NCBI RefSeq assembly: GCF_023923225.1
Contig: NZ_CP099489.1
Location: 2,666,001-2,730,000, forward strand
DNA length: 64,000 bases
Source of the DNA: Ornithinimicrobium faecis
Lineage (GTDB): Bacteria; Actinomycetota; Actinomycetes; Actinomycetales; Dermatophilaceae
Direction of reading: 5' to 3'
The position numbers were made by a program, and so were the translations under genes. A model generated the notes under the pieces. It was not told the origin of the DNA, made no database searches, and saw only the letters and a list, made by a program, of their open reading frames with translations. Below are positions 1 through 8,489 of the stretch, one piece after another. The first letter of the stretch is position 1; each line of letters starts with the position of its first letter.

Positions 1-36
1 GCCGCCCACAAACGAGGCGCTGCGCGACAGCGGCGC

Positions 37-42
37 TACAGT
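37..42 (+). promoter_or_regulatory. -10 box of a probable leaderless promoter
   Basis: The hexamer TACAGT lies 6 nt before the ATG of the PucR-type regulator and there is no Shine-Dalgarno sequence between them. This fits the TAnnnT rule seen before many first genes here, so the transcript probably begins at or next to the ATG. Confidence 0.5.
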
Positions 43-48
43 GCCCGG

Positions 49-1239
49 ATGGACGGTGAACCCGGCGGCGAGCGGGCGCCCGCGCTGCGCAACGTGGGGA
101 CCGTGGCGACCTATGCCGCCCAGCGGATGGAGCGCGAGCACCAGTGGTATCGCGAGCTGCCCGCCGAGGACCGCTCCTGGGTCGCGCTGGTGGCTCAGGC
201 TGGCATCCACGGGTTCCTGACCTGGTATCGCCAGGACGACGACTCCCTCCCGGTGACGGCCGACATCTTTGGGACCGCCCCGCGCGAGCTGGCGCACACG
301 ATCACGCTGCGGCAGACCCTCGACCTGGTGCGCACCACCATCGATGAGGTGGAGGAGCACGTCGAGCTGCTCGCCCGCCCCGGCGAGGAGGAGCGCGTGC
401 GTGACTCCCTGCTGCGCTACTCCCGCGAGGTCGCCTTTGCAGCGGCCCAGATCTATGCCGCTGCCGCCGAGTCCCGCGGTGCGTGGGACGCCCGCCTCGA
501 GTCCCTCGTCGTGCACGCCGTCGTGCGCGGCGAGGCCGACGACACCCTGCAGTCCCGAGCCGCTGAGCTGGGCTGGGAGCAGGTCACGGACGTCGCCGTC
601 GTGGTCGGAGCCACACCACAGCGCACCAGCGCCGAGGTGGCCGTGGCGATCCGGGGCGCAGCGGCACGCAACGGCCTGGAGGTGCTGATTGCGGTGCAGG
701 GCAACCGGCTGATCGTGGTGCTCGGCAAACTCACCGACCCCATGGCCACGGCCCAGGGCCTGGTCGCCCAGTTTGGCCCCGGTCCCATCGTGGTCGGCCC
801 CATGGTGCCCCACCTGTTTGCCGCCGGTCGGTCCGCTCGCTCGGCGCTGTCGGCCCTGGACGCCGCAGCAGCCTGGGTCGACGTCCCGCGGCCGGTGCTG
901 GCCGACGACCTGCTCGCCGAGCGCGCCCTCAACGGAGACGGACCCGCGCGCCGCCTGCTGGTCGACCGGGTTTATCGCCCGCTGGCCGAGCACGGCGATC
1001 TCCTGGAGACTGCGACCGCCTATCTGGAGTCCGGCGGCCGTCTCGAGGCCACCAGCCGGGAGCTCTTTGTCCACGCCAACACGGTCCGTTATCGCCTCGG
1101 GCGGATCGCCGAGGTGATTGATCTCGACCTGACCCGGCCCCGAGAGGCGTGGGTGGCGCGAGTCGCCCTCGCCTATGGTCGGATCGCCAGCGGAGGGCAG
1201 GTGGCGTGGCGCCGTCGAGCGGATCCACCCAGGTTGTAG
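49..1239 (+). CDS. fasR: PucR-family transcriptional regulator of fatty-acid synthesis (FasR-like)
   Basis: A 396-residue cytoplasmic DNA-binding regulator. The last ~70 residues carry the PucR-type helix-turn-helix (around residues 331-360, containing FVHANTVRYRLGRI); the N-terminal half is a helical sensor-like region. It lies immediately upstream of fabD-fabH-acpP-fabF in the same direction. In Streptomyces the gene at this place, FasR, activates that operon, so the same role is inferred from family and context. The start at 49 follows a TAnnnT box by 6 nt. Eight of nine tyrosines use TAT, unusual for such GC-rich DNA but common in this window. Confidence 0.85.
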   Translation: MDGEPGGERAPALRNVGTVATYAAQRMEREHQWYRELPAEDRSWVALVAQAGIHGFLTWYRQDDDSLPVTADIFGTAPRELAHTITLRQTLDLVRTTIDEVEEHVELLARPGEEERVRDSLLRYSREVAFAAAQIYAAAAESRGAWDARLESLVVHAVVRGEADDTLQSRAAELGWEQVTDVAVVVGATPQRTSAEVAVAIRGAAARNGLEVLIAVQGNRLIVVLGKLTDPMATAQGLVAQFGPGPIVVGPMVPHLFAAGRSARSALSALDAAAAWVDVPRPVLADDLLAERALNGDGPARRLLVDRVYRPLAEHGDLLETATAYLESGGRLEATSRELFVHANTVRYRLGRIAEVIDLDLTRPREAWVARVALAYGRIASGGQVAWRRRADPPRL

Positions 1240-1255
1240 GTTTCCTCCAAGAAAC
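1240..1255. promoter_or_regulatory. Inverted repeat before fabD, candidate FasR operator
   Basis: GTTTC, six bases, GAAAC forms a short palindrome starting right after the fasR stop codon and about 65 bp before the fabD start. Its place suggests an operator or promoter element for the fab operon. The short arms make this a weak call. Confidence 0.3.
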
Positions 1256-1318
1256 GTGCCGAGATGTCGTGGCAAACGATGTCGCCGGTGGCCACCAGAG
1301 AACGGGAGAGTGGACCTC

Positions 1319-2275
1319 GTGCTTGTGATCGTCGCGCCCGGACAGGGCTCCCAGACCCCCGGTTTCCTGACCCCCTGGCTCGAGCTGGAGGGCTATCGCG
1401 ACCGGCTGGAGTGGCTCTCGGCCGTGGCTGGCCTCGACCTGGTCGCGCACGGCACCACCTCGGACGCCGACACCATCCGCGACACCGCCGTCGCCCAGCC
1501 CCTCCTGGTCGCGGCTGGCCTGACCTCCCTCCCGGCCCTCTTTGAGGACCCGGCCGACGCCGGTCTCGTGGGCGCTTGGGGTGGTCACTCGGTGGGCGAG
1601 CTCACCGCGACGGCAGCTGCGGGCGTGCTCAGTCACGAGCAGGCGATGGTCCTGGTCCGCGAGCGCGGACGGCTGATGGCCGAGGCCGCTGCGGCCACCC
1701 CGACCGGCATGAGTGCCGTGTTGGGCGGCGTGCCCGACGAGGTGGCCTCGGCGCTCGAGGGGCACGGACTGACCCCGGCCAACATGAACGGCGCTGGTCA
1801 GGTCGTCGCGGCGGGCACGATGGAGCAGCTCGCTGCCCTGAGCGAGGCTCCCCCGGCCCGTGCCCGCGTGATCCCCCTGCAGGTTGCCGGGGCGTTTCAC
1901 ACCCACCACATGGCCAGCGCCGTCGACCAGTTGCAGCGCTATGCCCGGGCCATCGTCACGCTGGACCCGCACACGCCACTGGCCTCCAACGCCGACGGCA
2001 CGATCGTCACCGATGGCCAGGACGTGCTCGCCCGACTGGTCAGCCAGGTGAGCAACCCGGTCCGTTGGGACCTGTGCATGCAGACCTTCGCCGACCTCGG
2101 CGTCACCGGCCTGATCGAGCTCGCTCCGGCGGGCACCCTGACCGGTCTGGCCAAGCGCGCCCTGAAGGGCATCGAGTTGCTGGCCCTGAAGACCCCGGAC
2201 GACCTTGAGGCCGCCCGCCGCATGATCCGCGAGCACGGCAGCGCCGCGAGCAATCCCCAGGAGGACGCACAGTGA
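1319..2275 (+). CDS. fabD: Malonyl CoA-acyl carrier protein transacylase
   Basis: FabD moves malonyl from CoA to the acyl carrier protein and supplies the extender unit for type II fatty-acid synthesis in the cytoplasm. The 318-residue protein has the N-terminal GQGSQ motif, the nucleophile Ser91 in GHSVGE and the catalytic His194 in GAFHTHH. The reading frame is open from 1175, but I place the start at GTG 1319: GGGAG at 1304-1308 is well spaced, and the protein then begins MLVIVAPGQGSQ, as in actinobacterial FabD. A GTG at 1310 in frame is too close to that ribosome site. It overlaps fabH by 4 nt, indicating coupled translation. Confidence 0.95.
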   Translation: MLVIVAPGQGSQTPGFLTPWLELEGYRDRLEWLSAVAGLDLVAHGTTSDADTIRDTAVAQPLLVAAGLTSLPALFEDPADAGLVGAWGGHSVGELTATAAAGVLSHEQAMVLVRERGRLMAEAAAATPTGMSAVLGGVPDEVASALEGHGLTPANMNGAGQVVAAGTMEQLAALSEAPPARARVIPLQVAGAFHTHHMASAVDQLQRYARAIVTLDPHTPLASNADGTIVTDGQDVLARLVSQVSNPVRWDLCMQTFADLGVTGLIELAPAGTLTGLAKRALKGIELLALKTPDDLEAARRMIREHGSAASNPQEDAQ

Positions 2276-3321
2276 CCGCCCAACCCACGGCCAAGCCCAA
2301 CCAGCCCACGCTCACCGTCCCGGAGGGCGCGCGTCACGCGCGCCTGCACGGTGTCGGCGGCTATCGTCCCGAGCGCATCGTCACCAACGAGGAGATCTGC
2401 CAGTGGATCGACTCCAGTGACGAGTGGATCCAGCAGCGCTCCGGCATCAAGGAGCGTCGCTTCGCCCGCGAGGACGAGACCGTGATCGACATGGCCGAGG
2501 CCGCCTCCCGCGACGCGATCGCCATGGCGGGCATCACCCCGGAGCAGATCTCCGTGGTCCTGATGGCCACCGTGACCCACCCCTATCAGACCCCGGCAGC
2601 GGCGCCGATCCTGGCCGAGCGCCTGGGCACCAGCGGTCCGGCGGCGTTCGACATCTCCGCTGCGTGCGCGGGCTATTGCTATGGCATCTCCCTGGCCAAC
2701 GACATGGTCCGCGCTGGCAGCGCCGAGTATGTCCTGGTGGTCGGGGTCGAGAAGCTCTCGGACTTCACGGACAAGGAAGACCGCGGCAGCGCCTTCATCT
2801 TCGGTGACGGTGCTGGGGCGGCCATCGTCGGCCCGTCCGACTTCCCCGGCATCGGCCCGACCATCTGGGGGTCGGACGGCGAGAACTGGGACAAGATCAT
2901 GCAGAAGCAGCCCTGGACCGGGCTGCGCGCCGACATGACCTCCGACGAGGCGGGTGCCGTCGAGTGGCCGCACTTTGCGATGCAGGGTCAGTCGGTCTTC
3001 CGCTGGGCGGTCTACACCATCGCCCCGGTCGTCGACAAGGCCCTGGCCGCGGCCGGCATCACGTCCGCCGAGCTGGACGCCTTCATCCCGCACCAGGCCA
3101 ACATGCGCATCACCGACGCCATGATCAAGCACATCGGCATCCCCCCGGAGATCCCCGTGGCCCGCGACATCGCCGAGACCGGCAACACCTCAGCTGCCTC
3201 GGTCCCGCTGGCGACCGCGCGCATGCTCAATGAGGGCGAGGCACCCCACGGCGGTCTGGCCCTGCAGTTCGGTTTTGGCGCGGGCCTGGTCTATGCCGCC
3301 CAGGTCGTCGTCCTGCCCTGA
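2272..3321 (+). CDS. fabH: 3-oxoacyl-ACP synthase III (KASIII)
   Basis: FabH starts each fatty-acid chain by condensing a short acyl-CoA with malonyl-ACP; in actinobacteria it often accepts branched primers. The 349-residue thiolase-fold protein shows the triad Cys132 (AACAGYCYG), His274 (IPHQAN) and Asn305 (ETGNTS). Its start GTG overlaps the fabD stop as GTGA. The N-terminus is about 20 residues longer than in E. coli FabH. Primer preference cannot be read from the sequence. Confidence 0.95.
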   Translation: MTAQPTAKPNQPTLTVPEGARHARLHGVGGYRPERIVTNEEICQWIDSSDEWIQQRSGIKERRFAREDETVIDMAEAASRDAIAMAGITPEQISVVLMATVTHPYQTPAAAPILAERLGTSGPAAFDISAACAGYCYGISLANDMVRAGSAEYVLVVGVEKLSDFTDKEDRGSAFIFGDGAGAAIVGPSDFPGIGPTIWGSDGENWDKIMQKQPWTGLRADMTSDEAGAVEWPHFAMQGQSVFRWAVYTIAPVVDKALAAAGITSAELDAFIPHQANMRITDAMIKHIGIPPEIPVARDIAETGNTSAASVPLATARMLNEGEAPHGGLALQFGFGAGLVYAAQVVVLP

Positions 3322-3391
3322 CCCACCAGTCCCCCGAGGCCCGGCGGGTTCACCGGGTCAGCCCAATGGAAGAGAAGAAGGAGCACGCCAC

Positions 3392-3640
3392 ATGGCACTG
3401 AACGAGCAGGAGATCCTCGCCGGCCTCGCCGAGATCGTCAACGAGGAGACGGGCATCGAGGCCGACGCGGTCCAGATGGAGAAGTCCTTCCAGGAGGACC
3501 TCGACATCGACTCGCTGTCCATGATGCAGGTCGTCGTCAACGCCGAGGACAAGTTCGGTGTCCGCATCCCCGACGACGAGGTCAAGAACCTGACCCACGT
3601 CAAGGACGCGGTCGCCTTCATCACCAAAGCCCAGGGCTGA
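3392..3640 (+). CDS. acpP: Acyl carrier protein
   Basis: The 82-residue carrier protein of fatty-acid synthesis. Ser41 in the DSL motif (DIDSLSM) is the site of 4'-phosphopantetheine attachment. The protein is acidic and helical, of normal length. GAAGGAG lies 8 nt before the ATG. It sits 70 nt after fabH and is followed by a strong hairpin before fabF, which would suit the high ACP level cells need. Confidence 0.96.
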   Translation: MALNEQEILAGLAEIVNEETGIEADAVQMEKSFQEDLDIDSLSMMQVVVNAEDKFGVRIPDDEVKNLTHVKDAVAFITKAQG

Positions 3641-3653
3641 CCCGGCGCTCCCA

Positions 3654-3692
3654 CCGGCCGGGCGCACGGCAGAAATACCGGCGCCCGGCCGG
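3654..3692 (+). terminator. Strong hairpin between acpP and fabF
   Basis: A perfect 12-bp inverted repeat (arms 3654-3665 and 3681-3692, very GC-rich) with a 15-nt loop in which CGG and CCG can pair further. There is no T-run after it. It starts 14 nt after the acpP stop and may terminate part of the transcription or protect the upstream acpP message from decay. Confidence 0.6.
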
Positions 3693-3805
3693 AGGGACGC
3701 ACAGCCCACCCGATCCCACCCCGAGCCCCTGAGGGGGCCCGGGCACACGGCATACCCACAAGCAACCCCACCCAAACCTCAGCAACCCCCATCGAGGAGC
3801 ACGAG

Positions 3806-5056
3806 ATGTCCGCGAACCCCGAGCGTCGGGTCGTCGTCACCGGCCTGGGCACCACCAGCCCCGTCGGCGGCAACGTCGAGGAGACCTGGGCGGCCATTCA
3901 GGCCGGCCGGTCCGGTGTCCGCCCCCTGGAGCAGGACTGGGTGGCCGAGCACGAGCTGCCCGTCACCTTCGCCGCGAGCGTGCACACGCCGCCGGACCAG
4001 GTGCTGCCCAAGGTGGAGGTGCGTCGCAACGACCCGGCGGGTCAGTATGCGCTGATCGCCTCGCGTGAGGCGTGGGCCCACGCCGGCACCCCCGAGGTCG
4101 AGCCCGAGCGGCTCGGTGTCGCGATCGGCTCCGGCATCGGCGGGGTCTGGACCCTGCTGGACCAGTGGGACAACCTGCGCACCAAGGGGCCGCGCCGCGT
4201 CTTCCCGCTGACCGTGCCGATGCTCATGCCCAACGGCCCCGCCGCTGCGGTCTCCCTCGATCTGACCGCCCGGGCTGGTGCCCACACACCGGTCAGCGCC
4301 TGCGCCTCCGGCGCCGAGGCGATTGGCCTGGCGCTCAACATGATCCGCGCGGGTCGCGCTGACGTGATGGTCGCTGGCGGCACCGAGGCCGCTGTGCACC
4401 CCCTGCCCCTGGCCGCCTTCGCCGCCATGCAGGCACTGTCCAAGCGCAACGACGACCCCGCCACCGCCTCGCGGCCCTATGACGTGAGCCGCGACGGCTT
4501 CGTGCTCGGTGAGGGCGCGGCTGTGATGGTCCTCGAGGCCGAGGAGCACGCCATCGCGCGTGGCGCCACGATCTATGGCGTGGTCGCCGGCGTCGGCAGC
4601 TCGGCCGACGCCTATCACATCACCGCTGGTGAGCCCGAGGGCGCTGGCGCTGCCCGCGCCATGAGTGAGGCGGTCGAGAACGGCGGGCTGAGCACCACCG
4701 ACATCGTGCACATCAACGCCCACGCGACCTCGACACCGGTCGGTGACGCGGCCGAGGCCAAGGCGATCGCCCGGGCGTTCGGCTCACACGGCAGCGAGAT
4801 CCCGGTCACCGCGACCAAGTCGATGACCGGTCACCTGCTCGGCGCCGCCGGGGCCATCGAGGCGGTGCTGACGATCCTGTCGCTGCACCACCGCTCGATC
4901 CCGGCGACCATCAACCTGACCGACCAGGACCCGGAGATCGACATGGACGTCGTCACCGGCTCGGCCCGCGAGCTGCCGGCCGGCGACCTGGCCGCGCTGA
5001 GCAACAGCTTCGGTTTCGGTGGCGCCAACGTGGCGCTGACCTTCAGCACCTACTGA
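3806..5056 (+). CDS. fabF: 3-oxoacyl-ACP synthase II (KASII)
   Basis: FabF elongates acyl-ACP chains by decarboxylative condensation with malonyl-ACP. The 416-residue protein has the KAS triad Cys166 (SACASG), His306 (NAHATS) and His343 (MTGHLLGAAG). It is the last gene of the fab cluster, 165 bp after acpP and separated from it by a stable hairpin, so it may be read partly from its own promoter. A GAGGAG-like ribosome site precedes the ATG. Confidence 0.95.
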   Translation: MSANPERRVVVTGLGTTSPVGGNVEETWAAIQAGRSGVRPLEQDWVAEHELPVTFAASVHTPPDQVLPKVEVRRNDPAGQYALIASREAWAHAGTPEVEPERLGVAIGSGIGGVWTLLDQWDNLRTKGPRRVFPLTVPMLMPNGPAAAVSLDLTARAGAHTPVSACASGAEAIGLALNMIRAGRADVMVAGGTEAAVHPLPLAAFAAMQALSKRNDDPATASRPYDVSRDGFVLGEGAAVMVLEAEEHAIARGATIYGVVAGVGSSADAYHITAGEPEGAGAARAMSEAVENGGLSTTDIVHINAHATSTPVGDAAEAKAIARAFGSHGSEIPVTATKSMTGHLLGAAGAIEAVLTILSLHHRSIPATINLTDQDPEIDMDVVTGSARELPAGDLAALSNSFGFGGANVALTFSTY

Positions 5057-5122
5057 GCCACCGGGCGAGGCGAGAGGGACACCACACCGGACCTCCCGGC
5101 ATACCCAGTCCGGAGGGGTAGC

Positions 5123-6271
5123 GTGCGATGCCCTATGCACATTCTGCGCGTCGCGAACTTCGTCAGCCCCACCTCGGGCGGCATCAAGACCGCGCTCCGA
5201 CACTGGGGCGAGGTCTATCAGGAGCGTGGGCACCAGGTCTCCCTGATCATCCCCGCGTCGTCCAAGGACGAGCCGCCGGTGACGCAGGAGTCGCAGGGCA
5301 CCGTCCACCGGGTGCCGGCCACGCCGATCCCCGGCAAGGGCTATTCGCTGATGTGGAACCGTGCCCGACTCAGCGCGCTGATGGACTCCATCAACCCGGA
5401 CTCCCTCGAGGTGTCCGACCGCTCGACCACGCGCTGGATGGGTCGCTGGGCAGGGCGCCGCGACATCGGCAGCATCATGATCAGCCACGAGAACATGACC
5501 GGCATCATGGTGCGCCGCACGCCGGTGCCGGACGTGCCTGCGGTGTGGCTGGCGGACTTCATCAACAACCGCAGCGCGCACGACTATGACGCGATCGTGT
5601 GTCCCAGTCGCTTTGCGGCAGAGGAGTTCCGGCGTCTCGGGATCCCCGCCCGCGTGGTCGAGCTCGGGGTGGATCTTGAGGTCTTCCACCCTGACGACTC
5701 CCACGAGCGGCTCACCCCGGCCGGGGGCAGTCGTGCCGACGACGACGCGCTGCACATCATCCACTGCGGCCGGTTGGCGCCGGAGAAGAACCCGCAGCTG
5801 TCGATCGAGACGGTCCGGCACCTGGTGCGCCGCGGGATCAAGACCCACCTGACGGTGCTCGGCCACGGCCCGCTGCGCGATGAGCTGATCGAGAACTCGC
5901 AGGACCTGCCGGTCACCTTCCACTCCTACATCAACGGCCGGGCGGAGCTGGCCGCGGTCATGCGGCGCGCCGACGTCGCGATCGCGCCGGGTCCGCTGGA
6001 GACCTTTGGCCTGGCTGCCCTGGAGGCGCTGGCCTGCGGTGTGCCCACCGTGTGTCCCGACGAGGGCGCGCTGGCCGAGGTGGTGCGCGATGGTGGCCTC
6101 GCGGCTCCCTCCGATCCGGCGAAGTTCGCCGACGCGGTCCTGGAGTTGCGCACGCGCCCTGACGCCCGTCGCCTCGCTCGAGAGCAGGCCGAGACGTTCA
6201 ACTGGGGACGCTCCTCGGACGAGATGCTGGAGATCCACGACGAGTTGGCGGTCCTGCACTCCAGGAGGTGA
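5123..6271 (+). CDS. Glycosyltransferase family 4 protein
   Basis: A 382-residue GT-B fold glycosyltransferase that should move a sugar from a nucleotide-sugar donor to a lipid or glycan acceptor at the cytoplasmic membrane face. The N-terminal half has a GGIKTAL loop near residue 20. The C-terminal half has GRLAPEKN and the donor-site block GPLETFGLAALEALACG with the EX7E pattern typical of GT4. The start at GTG 5123 follows GGAGG by 6 nt; an ATG at 5135 is the alternative. It lies 66 bp after fabF. The acceptor and donor are unknown; a role in glycolipid or cell-envelope assembly is plausible only from the neighbourhood. Confidence 0.8.
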   Translation: MRCPMHILRVANFVSPTSGGIKTALRHWGEVYQERGHQVSLIIPASSKDEPPVTQESQGTVHRVPATPIPGKGYSLMWNRARLSALMDSINPDSLEVSDRSTTRWMGRWAGRRDIGSIMISHENMTGIMVRRTPVPDVPAVWLADFINNRSAHDYDAIVCPSRFAAEEFRRLGIPARVVELGVDLEVFHPDDSHERLTPAGGSRADDDALHIIHCGRLAPEKNPQLSIETVRHLVRRGIKTHLTVLGHGPLRDELIENSQDLPVTFHSYINGRAELAAVMRRADVAIAPGPLETFGLAALEALACGVPTVCPDEGALAEVVRDGGLAAPSDPAKFADAVLELRTRPDARRLAREQAETFNWGRSSDEMLEIHDELAVLHSRR

Positions 6272-6308
6272 GTGCGGCCTCTGCCCGCCACAGACCAACG
6301 GCCACCGG

Positions 6309-6339
6309 ACTGGGTATGCCGAGTGTCGGCATACCCAGT
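6309..6339. terminator. Bidirectional terminator-like hairpin
   Basis: A perfect 14-bp inverted repeat (6309-6322 and 6326-6339) with a 3-nt loop between the convergent glycosyltransferase and DUF3145 genes. The arms contain GGTATGCC and its complement, a word that recurs in other hairpins of this window (for example 9402-9443). Confidence 0.75.
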
Positions 6340-6382
6340 GCCTCACCTGAGGTTGTGCTCGGGTGAGCGACGGGCCCTCAGG

Positions 6383-6898
6383 TCAGCTGACCTTGTGCAG
6401 CCACTTGACCGGGGCACCCTCGCCGGCGTAGCGGAAGTCCTCGAGCTCGGCGTCCCACGCAGACCCCAGGGCCATGTCGAGCTCAGCGGTCAGCACCGCC
6501 ATGTTGCCCTGGGAGCCCTCCACGATGCCGCGGATTCGGTCCTCGTTGACGACGATGTCGCCGTTCGCGGACAGGCGGCTGTGGTGGATGCCCAACTCGG
6601 GCGTGTGGGTCCAGCGGGCGCCGTCGCTCCCGCGGCTGGCTTCCTCGACGACCTCATAACGCAGGCCGTCCCAGCCGCGCATGGCGCTGGCGAGATGAGC
6701 CCCGGTGCCGGCGTCGCCGGTCCAGGAGAACTCGGCCCGCATGGTGCCGGGCTGCGCCGGCTGCGGGACCCAGTCAAGGGACACCCGGGTGTCGAGGACT
6801 CCCTCGAGGGCCCAGGTGATGTGCGGGCACAACGCAGTGGGGGTGGAGTGTATGAACACCACCCCGCGCGTAACGATACGCGGTGTCACAGCAGACAT
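6383..6898 (-). CDS. DUF3145 domain protein
   Basis: A 171-residue soluble protein of unknown function, recognised as the actinobacterial DUF3145 family (MSAVTPRIVTRGVVFIHST at the N-terminus, ending in PVKWLHKVS). The start at 6898 is set by AGGAGG 6 nt upstream; the frame is open further upstream but lacks such a site. The family is often found beside the fabD-fabF cluster in actinobacteria, as here, which hints at a link with lipid metabolism but proves nothing. Confidence 0.8.
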   Translation of the reverse strand: MSAVTPRIVTRGVVFIHSTPTALCPHITWALEGVLDTRVSLDWVPQPAQPGTMRAEFSWTGDAGTGAHLASAMRGWDGLRYEVVEEASRGSDGARWTHTPELGIHHSRLSANGDIVVNEDRIRGIVEGSQGNMAVLTAELDMALGSAWDAELEDFRYAGEGAPVKWLHKVS

Positions 6899-7072
6899 CC
6901 GGACCTCCTGTTTGGTGCGAGGGACGTCTTCCCCAACGGCCTCTGCACCACACTCGGCGGGTGTCGCTGTGTGACGCCACCCATTGTGCTCTCTTGTCAC
7001 ACGAGTATCAAGTGCCACGGCGTGGCGGCCGCCTCGACACGCGTGAGAGCACCTTTCTGCTTCGATGGGTCC

Positions 7073-7369
7073 ATGCGAGAACCGGGTGGGGTCAGGGCGA
7101 CACGACGACAGCCGCCGCGGTGGCTGTGGATCCCGAACCTGCTCGTCGCAGTGGCCTCCGTGCCGTTCGCCGTGCTCGGCTTCTGGCAGTTCAGCCGCAG
7201 TGACGAGCTGCATCACCTCGGTTTTGGGACCGTCTTCGCCCTGATGGCCATCGCCCTCTCGATCAACGCGGCCATGGCCCGCCACCACTCCCGGAACAAC
7301 ACCGGTCGGTGGCGGCCCGGGAACGAGTGGGGCAGCGGCAAGGTCGAGGACCCGGCCCCGTGGATCTGA
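7073..7369 (+). CDS. Small two-helix membrane protein
   Basis: A 98-residue hypothetical protein with two likely membrane helices (about residues 17-39 and 47-66) between a basic N-terminus and a polar C-terminus. No family is recognised. It is divergent from DUF3145, and the 174 bp between them hold the promoters. The ATG at 7073 is chosen; an in-frame GTG at 7043 is possible. The function is unknown. Confidence 0.6.
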   Translation: MREPGGVRATRRQPPRWLWIPNLLVAVASVPFAVLGFWQFSRSDELHHLGFGTVFALMAIALSINAAMARHHSRNNTGRWRPGNEWGSGKVEDPAPWI

Positions 7370-7406
7370 CTCACTCCCGCTGTGCGACCGCGACGCTGGC
7401 TCGCGT

Positions 7407-7412
7407 TAGGAT
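7407..7412 (+). promoter_or_regulatory. -10 box before the tRNA gene
   Basis: TAGGAT lies 11 nt before the first base of the CAU tRNA, a suitable place for its -10 element. Confidence 0.4.
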
Positions 7413-7423
7413 CGTGCGGCTTG

Positions 7424-7500
7424 GGGCCAGTAGCTCAGCCGGTTAGAGCAACGGACTCATAATCCGTCGGTCCAGGGTTCAAGCCCCTGCTGGCCCACCA
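7424..7500 (+). tRNA. tRNA with CAU anticodon, probably tRNA-Ile2
   Basis: A complete 77-nt cloverleaf: acceptor arms GGGCCAG and CTGGCCC, a D-arm starting GCTC, anticodon loop CTCATAA on a 5-bp stem, a T-arm with TTCAAGC, and an encoded CCA end. CAU is shared by initiator Met, elongator Met and the Ile2 tRNA whose C34 is changed to lysidine. The perfect acceptor stem excludes an initiator. C4-G69 and C5-G68 match the pairs recognised by TilS in tRNA-Ile2, so Ile2 is favoured over elongator Met. Confidence 0.85.
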
Positions 7501-7521
7501 CGTCGCCGCTGCCTGCCGTCG

Positions 7522-7610
7522 CCCACGCGCTCAGTCGGTGCGAATCTCGGGCACCCACGCGCTCAGTCGGGTCGATTTTCGGGCGCCCACGCGCTCGGTC
7601 GGTGAGGGCG
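7522..7610 (+). repeat. Three tandem 32-bp repeats (family A)
   Basis: Units begin at 7522, 7554 and 7586, exactly 32 bp apart; each opens with CCCACGCGCTC[A/G]GTCGG. The third is partial. The array lies between the tRNA and gluA. The same family, in the other orientation, forms an array at 49951-50100. There is no spacer between units, so it is not CRISPR. Confidence 0.85.
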
Positions 7611-7670
7611 ATTAGGACTCGATTCGGTTACGGCTGCGCGTAATTGCTGGGCGGTGGGCCCCCAGATAAG

Positions 7671-7676
7671 TAGGGT
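7671..7676 (+). promoter_or_regulatory. -10 box of a probable leaderless promoter
   Basis: TAGGGT lies 6 nt before the ATG of gluA, with no ribosome site between them. Confidence 0.5.
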
Positions 7677-7682
7677 GCCGAC

Positions 7683-8456
7683 ATGAGCGAAGACGCTAAC
7701 GGGTTCCCGCGACCCACCAACGAGCCGCTGGTGGCACTGTCGGACGTCAACAAGCACTTCGGAGACCTACACGTCCTGAAGGACATCAACCTCACGGTCC
7801 ATCGCGGCGAGGTCGTGGTCGTCATCGGCCCCTCCGGCTCGGGCAAGTCGACGCTGTGCCGGACGATCAACCGGCTCGAGACCCACGAGTCCGGCTCCAT
7901 CACGATCGGCGGCGACAAGCTCCCTGAGGAGGGCAAGGCCCTGGCCAAGCTCCGCGCTGACGTCGGCATGGTCTTCCAGTCCTTCAACCTCTTTGCCCAC
8001 AAGACGATCCTCGAGAACGTCACCATGGGCCCGATCAAGGTGCGTGGCGTCAAGTCTGCAGAGGCCAAGAAGCGCGCCATGGAGCTCCTGGAGCGGGTCG
8101 GCGTGGCCCACCAGGCCGCCAAATATCCGGCCCAGCTCTCCGGTGGCCAGCAGCAGCGCGTGGCGATCGCCAGATCCTTGGCCATGGAGCCGACGGTGAT
8201 GCTCTTTGACGAGCCCACCTCTGCGCTGGACCCCGAGATGATCAACGAGGTCCTCGACGTGATGATCCAGCTGGCCAAGTCCGGCATGACGATGATCGTG
8301 GTCACCCACGAGATGGGCTTCGCCCGCAAGGCGGCTGACCGGGTCGTCTTCATGGCCGACGGGGCAATTCTCGAGGAGAACACCCCCGAAGAGTTCTTCA
8401 CCAACCCACAGACCGATCGCGCCAAGGACTTCCTCGGCAAGATCCTGACTCACTGA
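7683..8456 (+). CDS. gluA: Amino-acid (glutamate-type) ABC transporter ATP-binding protein
   Basis: The 257-residue ATPase that powers a polar amino-acid uptake system on the inner face of the membrane. Walker A is GPSGSGKST (residues 49-57), the signature is LSGGQQQR, Walker B is VMLFDEP and the switch His follows in VVTHEMG. It is the first gene of a four-gene set with a binding lipoprotein and two permeases, matching the corynebacterial gluABCD order. Glutamate as substrate is inferred from this order; other acidic or polar amino acids are possible. Confidence 0.9.
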   Translation: MSEDANGFPRPTNEPLVALSDVNKHFGDLHVLKDINLTVHRGEVVVVIGPSGSGKSTLCRTINRLETHESGSITIGGDKLPEEGKALAKLRADVGMVFQSFNLFAHKTILENVTMGPIKVRGVKSAEAKKRAMELLERVGVAHQAAKYPAQLSGGQQQRVAIARSLAMEPTVMLFDEPTSALDPEMINEVLDVMIQLAKSGMTMIVVTHEMGFARKAADRVVFMADGAILEENTPEEFFTNPQTDRAKDFLGKILTH

Positions 8457-8489
8457 CGCAACACCGTGACACCTATCAAGGAGATCAAT

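Noticed and set aside
929..2236. Long open frame on the minus strand opposite fabD
   Set aside because: It is a by-product of high GC; it covers recognised genes on the other strand and the translation has no family likeness.
4784..6346. 520-codon open frame opposite the glycosyltransferase gene
   Set aside because: The sense strand encodes clear fabF and GT4 proteins; this frame has no start signal and low-complexity Arg/His-rich content.
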